Source: Tanytarsus gracilentus (taxonomy: Eukaryota; Arthropoda; Insecta; Diptera; Chironomidae). Taken from it: a stretch of 64,000 bases of DNA. Positions 1 through 11,827 of this stretch are shown here, piece after piece; the first letter of the stretch is position 1, and the number at the start of each line of letters is the position of its first letter. Below the pieces are notes generated by a model. The model searched no databases. It was not told the origin of the DNA and was given only the letters and a program-made list of their open reading frames with translations. Made by a program: the position numbers and the translations under genes. The stretch spans positions 1,138,501 to 1,202,500 of the forward strand of contig JAXRKN010000045.1 in assembly GCA_038502055.1 (NCBI GenBank). Reading direction: 5' to 3'.

Positions 1-33
1 AAACTAATTTGAATATTTTAATTTTTTTGTCAG

Positions 34-534
34 ATATGGAATGAAACCATTCGACAAAAACATCAGTCCGGCTGACAGTTATCTTGTGGGTTTTTTGGCC
101 ATTGGAGAGGGATGGCACAACTATCATCACGTTTTCCCATACGACTACAAAACTTCAGAGCTTGGCGGTTACTTTTTTAACTTGACAACCGGCTTTATTG
201 ATTTCATGGCATGGTTGGGTAAATATTGCGTTAATCAAGCCCTTTATAATCAACACTAATCGATTATCATAATATTTTTTTAGGATGTGCGTATGACCTC
301 AAAACTGTTTCAGCGGAAATGATTCGTCGACGAGTGCTTCGCACAGGTGACGGCTCACACAAATATTCAAAAATCAAAAATGACGAAGAGCTACTGAAGA
401 CATTTTTAATGGAGCGTCACGTTGATGCGAATGGAAATTACCTACATAATGATGAGGACTCAATATGGGGCTATAATGATGAGATGATGAAAAACGAGGA
501 TAAAAAGTATATTAAAGTCCTCCATAAACATTAA
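34..534 (+). CDS. Acyl-CoA delta-9 desaturase, 3' part only (gene 1 of a tandem trio)
   Basis: C-terminal part of a membrane fatty acyl-CoA desaturase of the endoplasmic reticulum, the enzyme class that puts a double bond into acyl-CoA chains using a di-iron centre held by three histidine boxes. The first two boxes lie outside the window. Two exons are visible: 34-218 (acceptor cag before 34, donor gt at 219) and 284-534 (acceptor tag at 281-283); the phase-1 join rebuilds Gly-Cys. Exon 34-218 holds KPFDK and the third box HNYHH (in EGWHNYHHVFPYDYK). Exon 284-534 holds RRRVLRTGDGSH, the usual cytosolic tail. The gene reads into the window from the left, so length and start are unknown. The intron before residue Y of YGMKPFDK is at a different place from those in the two genes downstream. 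Family assignment is secure; substrate and double-bond position are not readable. Confidence 0.93.
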
Positions 535-3202
535 TTATCGGAGCAATTGTGAGCGTTTAATTGGAATTTAAAAGAAGCAAAAAATGTATTAATTTATAAG
601 TTAAAAAGAGCTGCGTTGTGGACACCCGAGGCTCGTTTGTAAATAATTTAAGGGCATTTAAAAAAATTATTGCGAGCCATTCATTAAGAAATTTTCTCAT
701 TCGTCACACATTGTAAATGCTCATTGACTTATTTATGAACGAGTTTTTTGCGAGTATTAAAAACTGATTGTGAACATTTAAAAATTAAATTAAATCAACT
801 ATTTTAAAATTTTATTATATTTTGTTAAATTTACGAAATACATTCATTATTGATGGAACTAAGGGAAACAATGTGTTTTAATCCTATTTAGCTCTTTATA
901 TAGTTCTTTGAAATTCTTTATGATGAAAATACTACATTTTAAACAAAATCAACGAGTCATTCTTTCATTTAGCATATAAAAATTTTAAAGTTTTACTTTT
1001 ATGACAAACTTTTCAAAAAAAAATCCGAAAAAAGCTCAAAAATCACCGAAAGCTTCCTGACAAATTTTCAATAAACGTTACTTGACTTAAACACTGCTTG
1101 ATTGCTAGGTTGGTGAACTTGACTTTTTTCGTGCGTTTCAATATATTTTTGATCAACATAATAAAAAACATCTTATAAATTTATATTTTTTCTAGGATTC
1201 GGATATAGTGAAACCTTTATTTGACTTTATACGAGCTTTTGTAAAATCTTTTAAACTGATTCAATATATTTTACGTGATTTGTTAGTTAGTGTTATTATG
1301 AAACAAAATTAATATGATAAAAATGATTTCTTTTAACATTTTCGAATATCTTTTTCTCACCTTTTAAATTAGGAACAATCGTGTTAAAATAAATCACAAA
1401 AACTTTTTACTTCCGAATTTTATTATCACTTTTATAATTTGAATGATTTTTTGTGGTAACATATTTTCTACGACAGTAACTGATCAACTGACGATTGACA
1501 ACACGCGCGATGCTTTTTTCAAAGATATATCTAGATGAAAGAAATTTAATATTGAATTTACAATGCATAAATTTTTCTCTCTCGTTTTCAAACACAAGTG
1601 TAAAACGGAACCTGTTAATGGTCTGTGGTAGTGGCCGAAACTCAAACGAGAGGATTTCTCTCTCAGGCAATTCTTCTTCTTGTATTATAAGCGTGTTTTT
1701 TGGAGATTATGAGACAAGTCCCATTTGGGAAAGAAATCAGTTGAAAATCAGCTCTCAAAGGATTCGGATCGAAAAAGTTTAAGTGGAAGCCAATGGAAAG
1801 TGAAGAAAAATATAACTAAAAAATAACAGAAAAGCTCAATATTTGTGATTTTCAACAATCATCGATAAACTATTATCCAATTTAAAGGTAAGAAAAAAGA
1901 GTTTAGTTACAGTTGATTTTAAAACTTTTTCTTTTTAATTAAACTTAAAATTGAATTATTTGAAAGATAAACTTAAAAAATAAGTTACACAATGTAAAAG
2001 TAAAAATATCTTGGAAATTTTAAAATATTCGTGAATATTTCGCAAATTAACCTCGCATTTTATTGAATATTACTGAAAGTAATTTGGTTATGTAAAAAAT
2101 CCCTAAGATTACGCAAAACTACTAAAACTTTTAAGATGTTCGATCGATATCTGCAACTTTCACAAAAATCCTGACCAAAATATATTAATTGGTGATTATA
2201 AAGATTAAAAAGATGAAGATTTCGGTTTCCTACAAACTTAAAGCAGCAAAATTTAGTATGCAAAAGTTGCAAAACCAATCCTTGGTATTTCTTTTCGCTA
2301 CTTAACTGTTTTTATTTTTATGATGTCTTAAATCCTAAAGGTCGTTTAAAACTTTGATGAGACATGATGGAGCATATTTTTATATATCGTGCAAAAAAAA
2401 AAATAAACTTTAATACCTGTTTGAATTAGTTGTAACTAAATTTCTAATAAAATTAGTATCGATAAAACCGACTAACGCCTTTTAAATTTTATCAAAATCC
2501 GGCTTTTGTAAGTGTCGCCAACGTTCATCTAAATATTCATATTTTTTAGAAATTTATAAAACATTTCATACCAACATAATTTTTTTAACATGCCCAACAT
2601 TGTGATGATTTGTGTCGAAAAAAGTTACTACGTGACTATCGTGATCGTGGTTAGAGATTTTATTTCCATAAATTAAGCGATAATTTTTTACGTTTAAGCC
2701 CTTTAAATTGATTTGTTGTACGTTTTATAAGTTTTCTTTTCGATGATCCAGGTTCCATTTTCAATCACATATGTTTCAAATTATAAACGTCTTGTTATAA
2801 AACATAAAGATGAATTTAAGAAGAAACCATGTGAATACAATGTGACGTGACGTGGGTTAGTGACGCATGCGACACGTTTTAATATATTAAATATTTCAAT
2901 TTTTGCAATTTATTGAATTTTTTCGAATTAAGTATTGAAAAAAATTTATATCTGAAAGAGTTCTTTGACTTTTGGCCAAAAGAAGCGAACAACGTGTATT
3001 TTGTCACGTTCTTCCTTTTTAACTGACTAAAAAAGCATTCAGAAACTGTTGATATCACAAAGTTATTTTTAAGGTTAAAACTCGATAATCTGCATGAACG
3101 AGCAAAAAATATTTTCAAAAGAAATTGATAAAGCGTAGAGAAGATAACTTCTTTGATTCTTATGTATCCTTTTCATTAATCGCCAAATATTTTATCCTTT
3201 AG
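535..3202. other. Intergenic region and 5' UTR intron of desaturase gene 2
   Basis: No convincing coding exon. A likely non-coding first exon of the next gene ends near 1887 (AAAG before gtaagaaaa) and would splice to the acceptor at 3201-3202. A TATAAG sequence near 1686 could be its core promoter. The rest is AT-rich DNA; short open frames at 1407-1782 on both strands overlap each other and resemble no protein. Confidence 0.4.
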
Positions 3203-3218
3203 AAATTTATTCAACAAC

Positions 3219-4645
3219 ATGCCAAATAATTATCAGATGCCCTCGGTAGTCACAGAGACGATTGAAAGGGAAGAATTATCAAAGACCATCGCTGCTAATT
3301 TACTAAGTGTAAGAAAAATTTCAAAAATTTATTTTTAAAATTAAATTGCATAAAAATTATTAAACAGCGGAAAAGTAAAAACGTACTTAACTTCAATGAA
3401 GCTGATCACCTAGATGTTAATGGCAATTTAATTAAAGAAACCAAGAAAACTGAAGACGAGTATCGGATACAATTGGCCTGGATTAACATTTTGGGATTCA
3501 TTTACCTTCACTATGCAGCTGTAATTGGACTGGCGCAACTTCGAGTTGATAGCCTAGGCTTTTTTGGTAAATTGAAAAGTTTTTAGTTAGCTTATTTTAA
3601 AATAATTTTACTTTTTTTCTACATAAATAAAGCTTTTCTCTATGGCATTCAAAGTGGATTTGGAATCACAGCTGGTGCACATAGACTGTGGGCACATGGC
3701 GCTTACAAAGCAAATTTAGCACTCAAACTTTATCTCGTGTACTTCCAAACTGCCGCGTTTCAGAACAGCATCTTTGAGTGGGTTCGAGATCATAGAGTTC
3801 ATCATAAGTTCACAGACACCAATGCAGACCCACATAATGCAAGTCGAGGATTCTTTTTCTCACATATGGGTTGGCTGTGTTGTAAAAAGCATCCCGATGT
3901 TAAAAAGTATGGCAATAAAGTCGACATGAGTGACATGGAGCGTGACCCCATCATAATGTTTCAGCATAGATACTTTTTCTTCATAATGCCATTGGCTTGC
4001 TTTGCGGTACCAACAATAATTCCGATGCTGTGGGGAGTGCCTTTTTATCGAGCATTTTATCTAAACATTTTTCGATACGTCATTGTGTAAGTTGGAGAGG
4101 ATCATTAATGAAATTTAATTAATGATTCAATCTACCTTAACAGGTTACATTTTACTTGGTTGGTCAATTCTTATGCACACTTTTTTGGCAATAAACCGTT
4201 TGACAAATTTATCAAGCCAACGGACTCGTATACGGTGGCCCTATTGGCTTTTGGCGAGGGATGGCACAACTATCATCACGTTTTCCCATATGACTACAAA
4301 ACAAGTGAACACGATAAATATTGGTGCAACTTTACAACGGGATTTTTGGAAATGATGGCAAAAATTGGTGAGTATAAAATTTAACCAAATTCACAATATT
4401 ATAAATAATTATCTCATAAATCAGGTTGGGCCACCGACCTCAAGACTGTAGCTCCGCATATTGTGCAAAAGCGAATTCTGCGTACAGGAGATGGCTCTCA
4501 TGAATATTCAAAAGCTATGCAAAATGGATCAACTTCACAGAGTCCGGTGGTTATGGATGAACATATTTGGGGTTGGCAAGACGAAAAAATGTCTGAAAGT
4601 GACAAAAGTGAAATTACAATTTATAACAACACGCATAAAGAGTAA
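3219..4645 (+). CDS. Acyl-CoA delta-9 desaturase (gene 2, complete)
   Basis: Complete membrane acyl-CoA desaturase, 395 aa, from five exons: 3219-3308, 3368-3566, 3633-4086, 4144-4367, 4425-4645; all introns are 57-66 nt and GT-AG, and total coding length divides by three. It would desaturate acyl-CoA in the ER using cytochrome b5. The three iron-binding histidine boxes are present: HRLWAH (about residues 113-118), HRVHH (150-154) and HNYHH (289-293), with hydrophobic spans before box 1 and between boxes 2 and 3. The tail carries RILRTGDGSH. The ATG at 3219 lies 16 nt after an acceptor, implying a spliced 5' UTR. Length is normal for insect desaturases. It shares the Gly|Trp intron near the end (4367/4425) with gene 1 but not with gene 3. 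Specificity (C16, C18, pheromone or cuticular lipid) cannot be read. Confidence 0.95.
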
Positions 4646-6797
4646 AACTTTAATTCTTAACATTTTGAGCTTTAAAGTATTAAATATCTCATCACATTTT
4701 TAAATCGTATAATTGTTCGTAGAAAAATAACTAGGAATTAATTAATTGGTGTTAATTTTAACTAACATTTATATTTCAATTTGTTGTAACGATAAATTAG
4801 TTCGAATCGTTTTCGATTCTTCAACTTCTTTGTCAACTAGTTCCATGATAACTTAATCAAGTGATTAAAGACCTGATAATCTTTGATGTCACTTTTTCTA
4901 GCATTTAACTTTACGATGAGAAATTTTCAAAAACTTAAAATTAATAAAAAAAATACGAGAACTTGCAGGGATCAAGGATGCTAACAGTATTTATATTTTA
5001 AAGACATCAACAATTATCAGGCATGTGAATTACTAATAAAAATTAAAAATTAAAGTTTTTGTTTTTTTATTGCATATTTTTCAGGCGCAATCAAAATTTT
5101 AGTGTTTTTTCACCTGGCTACACAAATTTTTAACAGTCGACTATGTATTGCTGCAAATGGAACTTGTTTTTAGATGACTTTCAATCTTTTATCACTTTTA
5201 AATTTTTATTTTATGCATATTTATTTGTTATAAATTAGCATAATAAATCTATTAAAAACTGTTGGCATAAATATAAACCTCTTTTAACCTCTCCAACTAA
5301 AAAAATTCTTATTTTAACATGAAACTAAAGAATTCTTTATGAGCAATAAAAACGTATAAAATTTTTATAAGCTTTATATTAACACTAATCATGAAAATCA
5401 TAGAAAATTGTATTATAAACCACATTTTTGGTTTTTTAAATATCAATCATCTATAAAAGGAAATTAAAGTTTTCAACCTCATCCACTCATTGAAATCTTC
5501 CACATTTTTCATTCCTAATCTACATATTAAGTGTTTAAGGTTAAAATTTTTTCTAGAATGCGAATGAAACATTTTTTTGTTAAGGGCTGCCTGTAAACTC
5601 ACATAACATGTTTCGTTTGATTCTCCAAACATTATTTAAAACGCGCGCGCTGAGAATCAAAGCTTTCCTAATTCTTTAATGACACTCAAATGAAACTGGT
5701 GTTCGTCACCAGTATCATTTTGTTATAAATTTCATATATTAATTTTTTATACTTTTGTGCAGCACGTGGAGTCATTTAAGACAATTTTCCCAAACAAGAT
5801 GGTTTAAGATGCAAAAAATCTGGTTTTTGTAAAATTTTATCTCTCAAAATTTATTTAAATTTTTTTTTATTGCAAACATGCGTTCGAGTTTTATAGACGT
5901 GACAAATTAATTTGAAAAGTTATTCTGAGCTTTTAAATGAGCTTTTAATTTTTTTGATGTAAAAAATATAAAATTAATCGCCACTGCACTGATGATTTGC
6001 AACAAAATGTAAATGTTGCACTCATTTGGCGGTTTTTAGGCTTATCAAAAATTTGCCACGTACGCCACCTTTTAATGAGAAATGAACAGGTATGCTAATG
6101 AACTATTAAAGTGATTGTGGATATAAAGTTTATCAAGAGTCAAAGGAAAGTTACCAGATATCTGCAGATACACAGTTTAATGTGAAAAAATAATTCGGAA
6201 CACTTTAAGTTTGAAAATTTAATTGGCAAATCAGATAATATGGGGTGTTTTTACTTTGTCAAATTAAACAATTGGTGAATAGAAGCTGAAATTTCGAGCA
6301 CATTCAAGTCCAAGAATTTTTTTACGATAGAATTTATTTAGCTACCAATTTAATATTTAAAGTTTTAACATGTCACTTTTCAGATCTCATCTTTTTTGAC
6401 GAATAAAGTCGTGTCCGTGATAAGCAATGCCATCCAAACTAAAATTGTTTTTTAAATGTAATTTATTTTATGTTAACCTAGTTCAGCATTTACAATAAAA
6501 GAATTAAAAAACACAGTTTACTTTTAACTTCTAGTAAGTACTTAAATTAAAAAAAGGTTGACAGTTGAAAACAAGAGTGAAATCTTTCTGAGGTTTTTTC
6601 TACATTCGCAAATCAATTTCTTTCTGTATTTGAAATTAATTCTAATCATATTCTATGTATTGACAGCTTTATTTCAAGACGTGTAATAAAAATTGTATAT
6701 CACTTAGTATTTTTAACGCGTTAATTAATTTTGCCGATTAGTTTTACAGCCACAATTTGCACTTTTGATAAGCTTCGTTGACACGCCCTCTCAGCAT
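4646..6797. other. Intergenic, 3' side of desaturase gene 2
   Basis: AT-rich DNA with no supportable exon. Several AATAAA signals occur after 4940 and could end the desaturase transcript. The frame at 5447-5632 (minus) is short and not protein-like. Confidence 0.35.
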
Positions 6798-6981
6798 GTA
6801 AATTGCCAGGGATGAGAACTCCAAAATTTTGCGGCCACTTACGGCCACATACGGACACTTACGGACACTTACGGACACTTACGGACACTTACGGACACTT
6901 ACGGACACATACGGACACTTACGGACACTTACGGCCACTCACGGTCAAAAAAAATCGGAGTTCTCATCCCTGGGTAAATTG
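6798..6981. mobile_element. 168-bp hAT-like MITE with 8-bp target duplication and internal minisatellite
   Basis: Element 6806-6973 is flanked by perfect 8-bp direct repeats gtaaattg (6798-6805 and 6974-6981). Its ends are a 17-bp perfect terminal inverted repeat, CCAGGGATGAGAACTCC. An 8-bp target duplication and a CAGGG-like end are typical of non-autonomous hAT elements. It has no transposase; nearly all of the interior is a 10-bp tandem repeat (separate entry). Boundaries are fixed by the coincidence of target repeat and inverted repeat, so confidence in the insertion is high; the superfamily is inferred from the duplication length. Confidence 0.88.
6831..6940. repeat. 10-bp minisatellite, 11 copies
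   Basis: Eleven head-to-tail copies of a 10-mer with consensus acggacactt, with variants ccactt, cacat and cactc. The period is about one helical turn. It fills the interior of the MITE at 6806-6973. The repetitive Thr-Leu-rich frame running through it comes from the repeat and is not a gene. Confidence 0.92.
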
Positions 6982-8528
6982 AGAGATTTTTCCGCGCAAT
7001 CATTTGAATTTTTGCGAAACAATCCAGTTCCCAACATTTATGTTTTTGGAACGTATTTATAACGAACAACAATGTCTGTGGCCAATAGAATAGCCATGCG
7101 CCAGATAAAATTACTCAAACAGATCATAATGATGGATGCACAATGATTGCCGGTTCACAGCTCATCTTCTAAAATGGAATAACACGAACTGAATTCGGCA
7201 TTCAACCTGTTAATAATGAATCATGCGGCAATCATCCTCAACATGATCGTGCTCGCTTTCTTTGTCTATCAATTTTCTTAGTCTTCATTAGACGTCATAT
7301 ATGTAGTGTTCACGTGAAGAGGGATAAAAAAAATTGAAAGTATTTATGATGCAATGTGGACAGTGAATTTTTAAGAGAGATTTAAATAAAACTCCAAAAT
7401 GAATAATGGAAAGTTTTTTTTGTATAAATTTTTAGAAAGTTAACTCTTTTAAATTAATTTAACACTTTAAAGTTTTCTTGCTCAATATTTTTTTCTCATT
7501 CTATCGATCTCATCAGATCTTGTCACCAAGGATCTAATTTATACTAACCAGATTACATGCTTAGCCTTGAAAATTACCCTCTTCTCTGTTTTACATACTT
7601 ACACCAAATTAAAAACCGACGATACAAAATATGATGACGACCACACATGCACGTTTCGTTTTCTATAGTCTTTGTTAAGAGTTTTCTCTAGGTAGGGCGT
7701 TTTGAGCTGTACAACCATAGTGCAGTCATCGTCTAGACATTAAAGCGAGCATACCTAAAAATTTGAAAGATAAATTTTAAATTCGGGATTTATGATTGTT
7801 TTAAAAAAATATTGAGGAAGTAAAAAAGTCAGTTATTCAGGCGTAAGTGAATTTTTTTCATTTTTAAATTAAAACTTTTGAAAATTAATTTTAACAAAGT
7901 GAAAGGTTTAAAAACTTAAAGTTTTAATAAAAAGTACACGGACAACACCATCACGAGTGATTTACTTCTTGTGAGAAATTTCATATAATGACTATTTTTT
8001 AATTGTTTCATCAAGTCAATGCATTGTGAAGTCGAAACAGCTTTAATTTTAATAACCAAGTAATTGGAATTAAACACAATTGTGCGCAATATTAAATTTG
8101 ACTTTTTGATTGAAAATAATTTGCGCGCAGAAAAATAAATGAAGCAACTGAAATTAAAAATTTAACTATCCATTTAATGATTTAAAATCATGAAGAAGAC
8201 GAAAATTGTGTGCAAAAGAAAGTTAAATATATATCAAACAAAACCTGTGCACACTCAATGCGACATCGCCGAAAATTTTTTACATAACTCATCTCAACTC
8301 AATATTTACTTTCAAATTTAGTTTTATGAGTTTTCGAGAATAATTTTTGTTTGCAGCTTTAAACAAATTTGGAAATTCTAGAGCTTTTTCATTCTATTAA
8401 AAAATAAAATGCTGTCATTACTCAGTGACATTTTATGGCAAACGCTCATTAGATTTTTAGTAATTAAGAAAATTAAAAAAATCATAAAATCAATATTTGC
8501 ATAATCTGAAAGTTTAATAATTTTTAGA
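6982..8528. other. Upstream region and 5' UTR intron of desaturase gene 3
   Basis: No coding exon seen. A candidate non-coding first exon ends near 7842 (TTCAGGC before gtaagtga) and would splice to the acceptor at 8527-8528, just before the start codon of gene 3. A GTGCAGTCATCG stretch near 7720 resembles an initiator, but no TATA box is convincing. Confidence 0.4.
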
Positions 8529-8530
8529 AC

Positions 8531-10264
8531 ATGCCACCAAATCAGAAAGATGTAGATATTTGCTCATCAGATTTCAAAACTGTAAGTAAACTGTAGTCAT
8601 TTTACCATTAAAACCCCTTTTTTATATCTTAAATAAAATAAAATTTTCAGCGTGATTATCCAAATAAAACACCTTATGAAACCAAACCAGGAGAGAAACC
8701 CTACAAATTAGAAATCGTTTGGCGCAATGTCGCGATTTTCGTTTATCTTCATTATGCTGCATTTCGTGTTTTTTCCATGCCTGTCCAAACTTCAACTTTT
8801 TGGCTCGGTAAATCTCGAGATTAAATCACAATTCACAGCGATTATATAATTGAATATTTTAATAAATTAGCGGCATTTTGGGCGATTCTTGGCTCTTGGG
8901 GCATTGCAGCCGGCGCTCATAGACTTTTAGCTCATCGTTCGTATAAAGCAAACCGAAAACTTCAGTTGTTGCTGATATTTTTCCAAACAATTGCGTTGCA
9001 AAACAGTTGCATTGAGTGGGTGAGTTTGAAATATTTTTGTGGTGACTCGAAAATATTTTGAAATTTGTTAATTAATTAATATATATTCATGTAGGTTCGT
9101 GATCATCGTGCTCATCATAAATATTCAGGTAAAGTTATTAATATTTTTTTTACTTGGAATTTATGTTTTACCAAAAAAAAAACGAAAACATAACACAGTG
9201 AAAGGCTCTTGTGGATTGCCGGAGATTTTTTTTAATGTGACAACTTGTTGATGATTCACATGCAGTTGAAAGTGAACGGACTTGTAATTTTAATTTTAAT
9301 ATTATAACCGTGAAGAAATTTATTTTTAATTCTGATTAAATTTTTTTAAGAATATTTTTTTTTATTTTAATTTCTCAGACACAAATGCTGATCCACATAA
9401 TGCAAGTCGGGGATTTTTCTTCTCACACATGGGTTGGTTGATGTGCAAAAAACATCCGGACGTTAGAAAGTATGGCGGACGTATCAGCATGGCCGACCTT
9501 GAATCAGATCCCATCCTCCATTTCCAAAACAAGTGCGTTAATGTTTAAAATCTTGAAACAATTGTCATCAGTTTATTTTTTTAGATATTATCTGCCACTT
9601 GTAATGCTCATCTCTTTCGGTCTACCAATTTTTCTCTCTTGTTACTTCTTTGGCGAATCTTTAACTGCAGCTTATCACATGAATATGTTCAGGCTTATAC
9701 TCACATGGCACATTACATGGTCAATAAACTCGTTTTCACACGTTCCATTCAGCTGGGGAGGTGGCCATAAGCCCTTCGAAAAAGACATTTTGCCGAACGA
9801 TTCGTATATCATTGGTATTTTGGCATTCGGTGAAGGTTGGCACAATTTTCATCACGTGTATCCATGGGACTACAAAGTTAGTGAATTGCCTCGATATTGG
9901 TGCAACTTTACAATTCCTTTTATTGACTTCTTTGCGTGGCTAGGGTGGGCCACTGACCTCAAAACTGTATCTGAAGAAATGATCAGAAGAAGAGTTTTGC
10001 GAACAGGTGATGGCAGCCATCGTTTTGCGAAAGAGCTTGAAAAGGAAAAGAACAAAAAAAACCAAGATATTGCAAACAACAATGACAACTTTAATGAAAA
10101 AATTTGGGCTCACGAGGAAAATGAGTTTCCTGAAACATATTGGGGTTATGGTGAGCACAATCAAAATTTAAATTTACAATTTAAAAAAAAATATTTATCT
10201 AGGTGACAATGATATTCCCAAGGAAGAAATTAAGGACATTAAAGTAATCAACCCCACCCAATGA
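8531..10264 (+). CDS. Acyl-CoA delta-9 desaturase (gene 3, complete)
   Basis: Complete acyl-CoA desaturase, 390 aa, from seven exons: 8531-8581, 8651-8807, 8871-9019, 9095-9128, 9379-9532, 9585-10150, 10203-10264. Histidine boxes HRLLAH, HRAHH and HNFHH are all present, so the di-iron site looks intact. Exon 9095-9128 is only 34 nt and carries box 2 (VRDHRAHHKYS). The intron at 9129-9378 is unusually long for this gene family here. The last intron (10151-10202) is optional in the sense that reading through it stays open to a stop at 10204-10206, giving a different short C-terminus. AATAAA at 10307-10312 fits the 3' end. It lacks the Gly|Trp intron of genes 1 and 2 and has introns around box 2 that gene 2 lacks, so it is an older branch of the cluster. 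Confidence 0.94.
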
Positions 10265-10990
10265 TAATATTTTTATTGCCTTTAAACATTATGAATGAAA
10301 TTTTAAAATAAAAATCATAAACTTTCTCCAAAAAAATTTGTTTGATTTCATCTCAAATTATTAAGTCAATAGTCAGGTTTTGTATTATGTAAGAAGTTTA
10401 AATATTTGTCAAAATGCTTAATTAATTACGAAATAATTATAAAATCAACAATCAACGCAACGACGTGCAAGCCCTTCCACGTGTTTGCTCTTCTTTTCTT
10501 TTGTTTTGGTGAGTAAGCTTTAAGCTTGTGAGAAACAGGTTATATACACCCATAAATTGCCTTGTCTTCACTATTCTCTCTCTCTCTCTTGATATATTTG
10601 GGTGACACTTCAAAATTATGCAACACTGCAATCAACTGCTTTGAGGAAATCATTTTTTATTAATTGACACTGAACTTAAAATATGCTGAATACAATTTTG
10701 AATTTGCCAATTCATTTAGTGTTTTTAAAAAAATTTAACAATACAAAAATTATTCTTATAATTTTATTTATTTTAATACAACTTTTAAAATATTTTTTTA
10801 TATCAGGCATCAATTCGAGTAGAGTATGATTTTATTTGTAATATATTCAAATTGATGTCAGCGAGTCTTTGTTATAAAATTCTATTTAAAATTAAATATT
10901 TAGATTTTTGACATGAGCGGAAGTAAAATTTTAAAGAACACCACTAAATGTCCTAACCTGCTCATTCTACATCTCACGCTGCTCTAGTTT
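10265..10990. other. Convergent 3' spacer between desaturase 3 and Osiris-like gene
   Basis: AT-rich spacer between a plus-strand and a minus-strand gene. It contains the desaturase poly(A) signal (10307-10312) and a short (CT)n run near 10573-10590. Nothing else is seen. Confidence 0.5.
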
Positions 10991-11827
10991 TCATTTTCTC
11001 CTCTCTTTATAACCGGGATTGAAGTAAATTGTTTGTTGCATTTCTCTATCCAATGCATGTTGTCGTGCTAAATAGAATATAGATGCAACGAGTGCCGTAA
11101 GATTTACAATTGATGTGAAGACTGTCGCAAATTTAATCACAGGAATGATAATTGGGAGAAAGGAGGCGAACACCATGTAGGGCGCGAGAAGGAGAGGAAC
11201 TCCAACTTGAAGGAGGCTTGTTTTTTTCCGATGGCCAGTTTTTTCAAGCTCGTCTTTTTTCATATCACCTTTTTTATCATCTTTATCTTTATCTTTCTCC
11301 ATTTCTTTATCATTTTTTTCATCTTTCAATTCCAAGTCTTCATCATCGTCATAATAAGAATCTTCTTCAGATTTATTATCTTTAATCGCTCTGCCAATTT
11401 TTTTGATTCGCTTCAATGAAATTTCCAAATCATTTCCTCGAGCTGGAACGACTTTGACTAACATATTTGGGATAAAGTGCAATTTAATTGGGCGATCTTT
11501 GTAGAATTTTTGAAATCTCTCCGTCAATCGGTCATCGAGTTCGTCGTCATTTAATTGAGAAATTTTGTCGGGAATGTAACTTGGTAAATTTTTTTCGCTT
11601 CTTAGAATGCTTCCAAGAAAATCAATCGTTGAATTTCCATTGAATGAGTAATCACGCGATTCGAGTCTCAAAAGAACGAAAAATTTGAGGCACCTCAGTA
11701 AATTGTGCCTTTCAATGCAGCGATAAATTTGAGTTGGAATTGAACCTTTAATTGAATCATCCTTCTGATGCTCACACAAAACTTGCGATGACAAAAAGAA
11801 AAAAAATATCAAACTGAGGCACTTCAT
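10991..11827 (-). CDS. Osiris-like (DUF1676) secreted membrane protein
   Basis: Single-exon gene of 278 aa on the minus strand. The first in-frame ATG is at 11827; the frame extends four codons upstream only to a GTG. Osiris proteins are insect-specific, membrane-associated proteins of the secretory pathway linked to cuticle formation. Seen here: a signal peptide (MKCLSLIFFFFLSSQVLC), a pair of nearby cysteines in YRCIERHNLLRCLKFF typical of the family's N-terminal region, a long Asp/Glu/Lys-rich middle, then a hydrophobic stretch (VPLLLAPYMVFASFLPIII onward) near the C-terminus as in the DUF1676 core, and a basic tail. The acidic insert (SYYDDDEDLEL and following) is longer than I would expect. 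Two further genes with related hydrophobic cores follow at 12.8 and 14.2 kb. Family assignment is by architecture and motif, not alignment. Confidence 0.8.
   Translation of the reverse strand: MKCLSLIFFFFLSSQVLCEHQKDDSIKGSIPTQIYRCIERHNLLRCLKFFVLLRLESRDYSFNGNSTIDFLGSILRSEKNLPSYIPDKISQLNDDELDDRLTERFQKFYKDRPIKLHFIPNMLVKVVPARGNDLEISLKRIKKIGRAIKDNKSEEDSYYDDDEDLELKDEKNDKEMEKDKDKDDKKGDMKKDELEKTGHRKKTSLLQVGVPLLLAPYMVFASFLPIIIPVIKFATVFTSIVNLTALVASIFYLARQHALDREMQQTIYFNPGYKERRK

Noticed and set aside
6829..7062. 77-codon open frame with regular Thr/Leu/His repeats
   Set aside because: It is the translation of the 10-bp minisatellite inside the MITE; outside the repeat it is not protein-like.
10573..10590. 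(CT)n run
   Set aside because: Short simple-sequence repeat; no evidence for a GAGA-type promoter role at a convergent 3' spacer.
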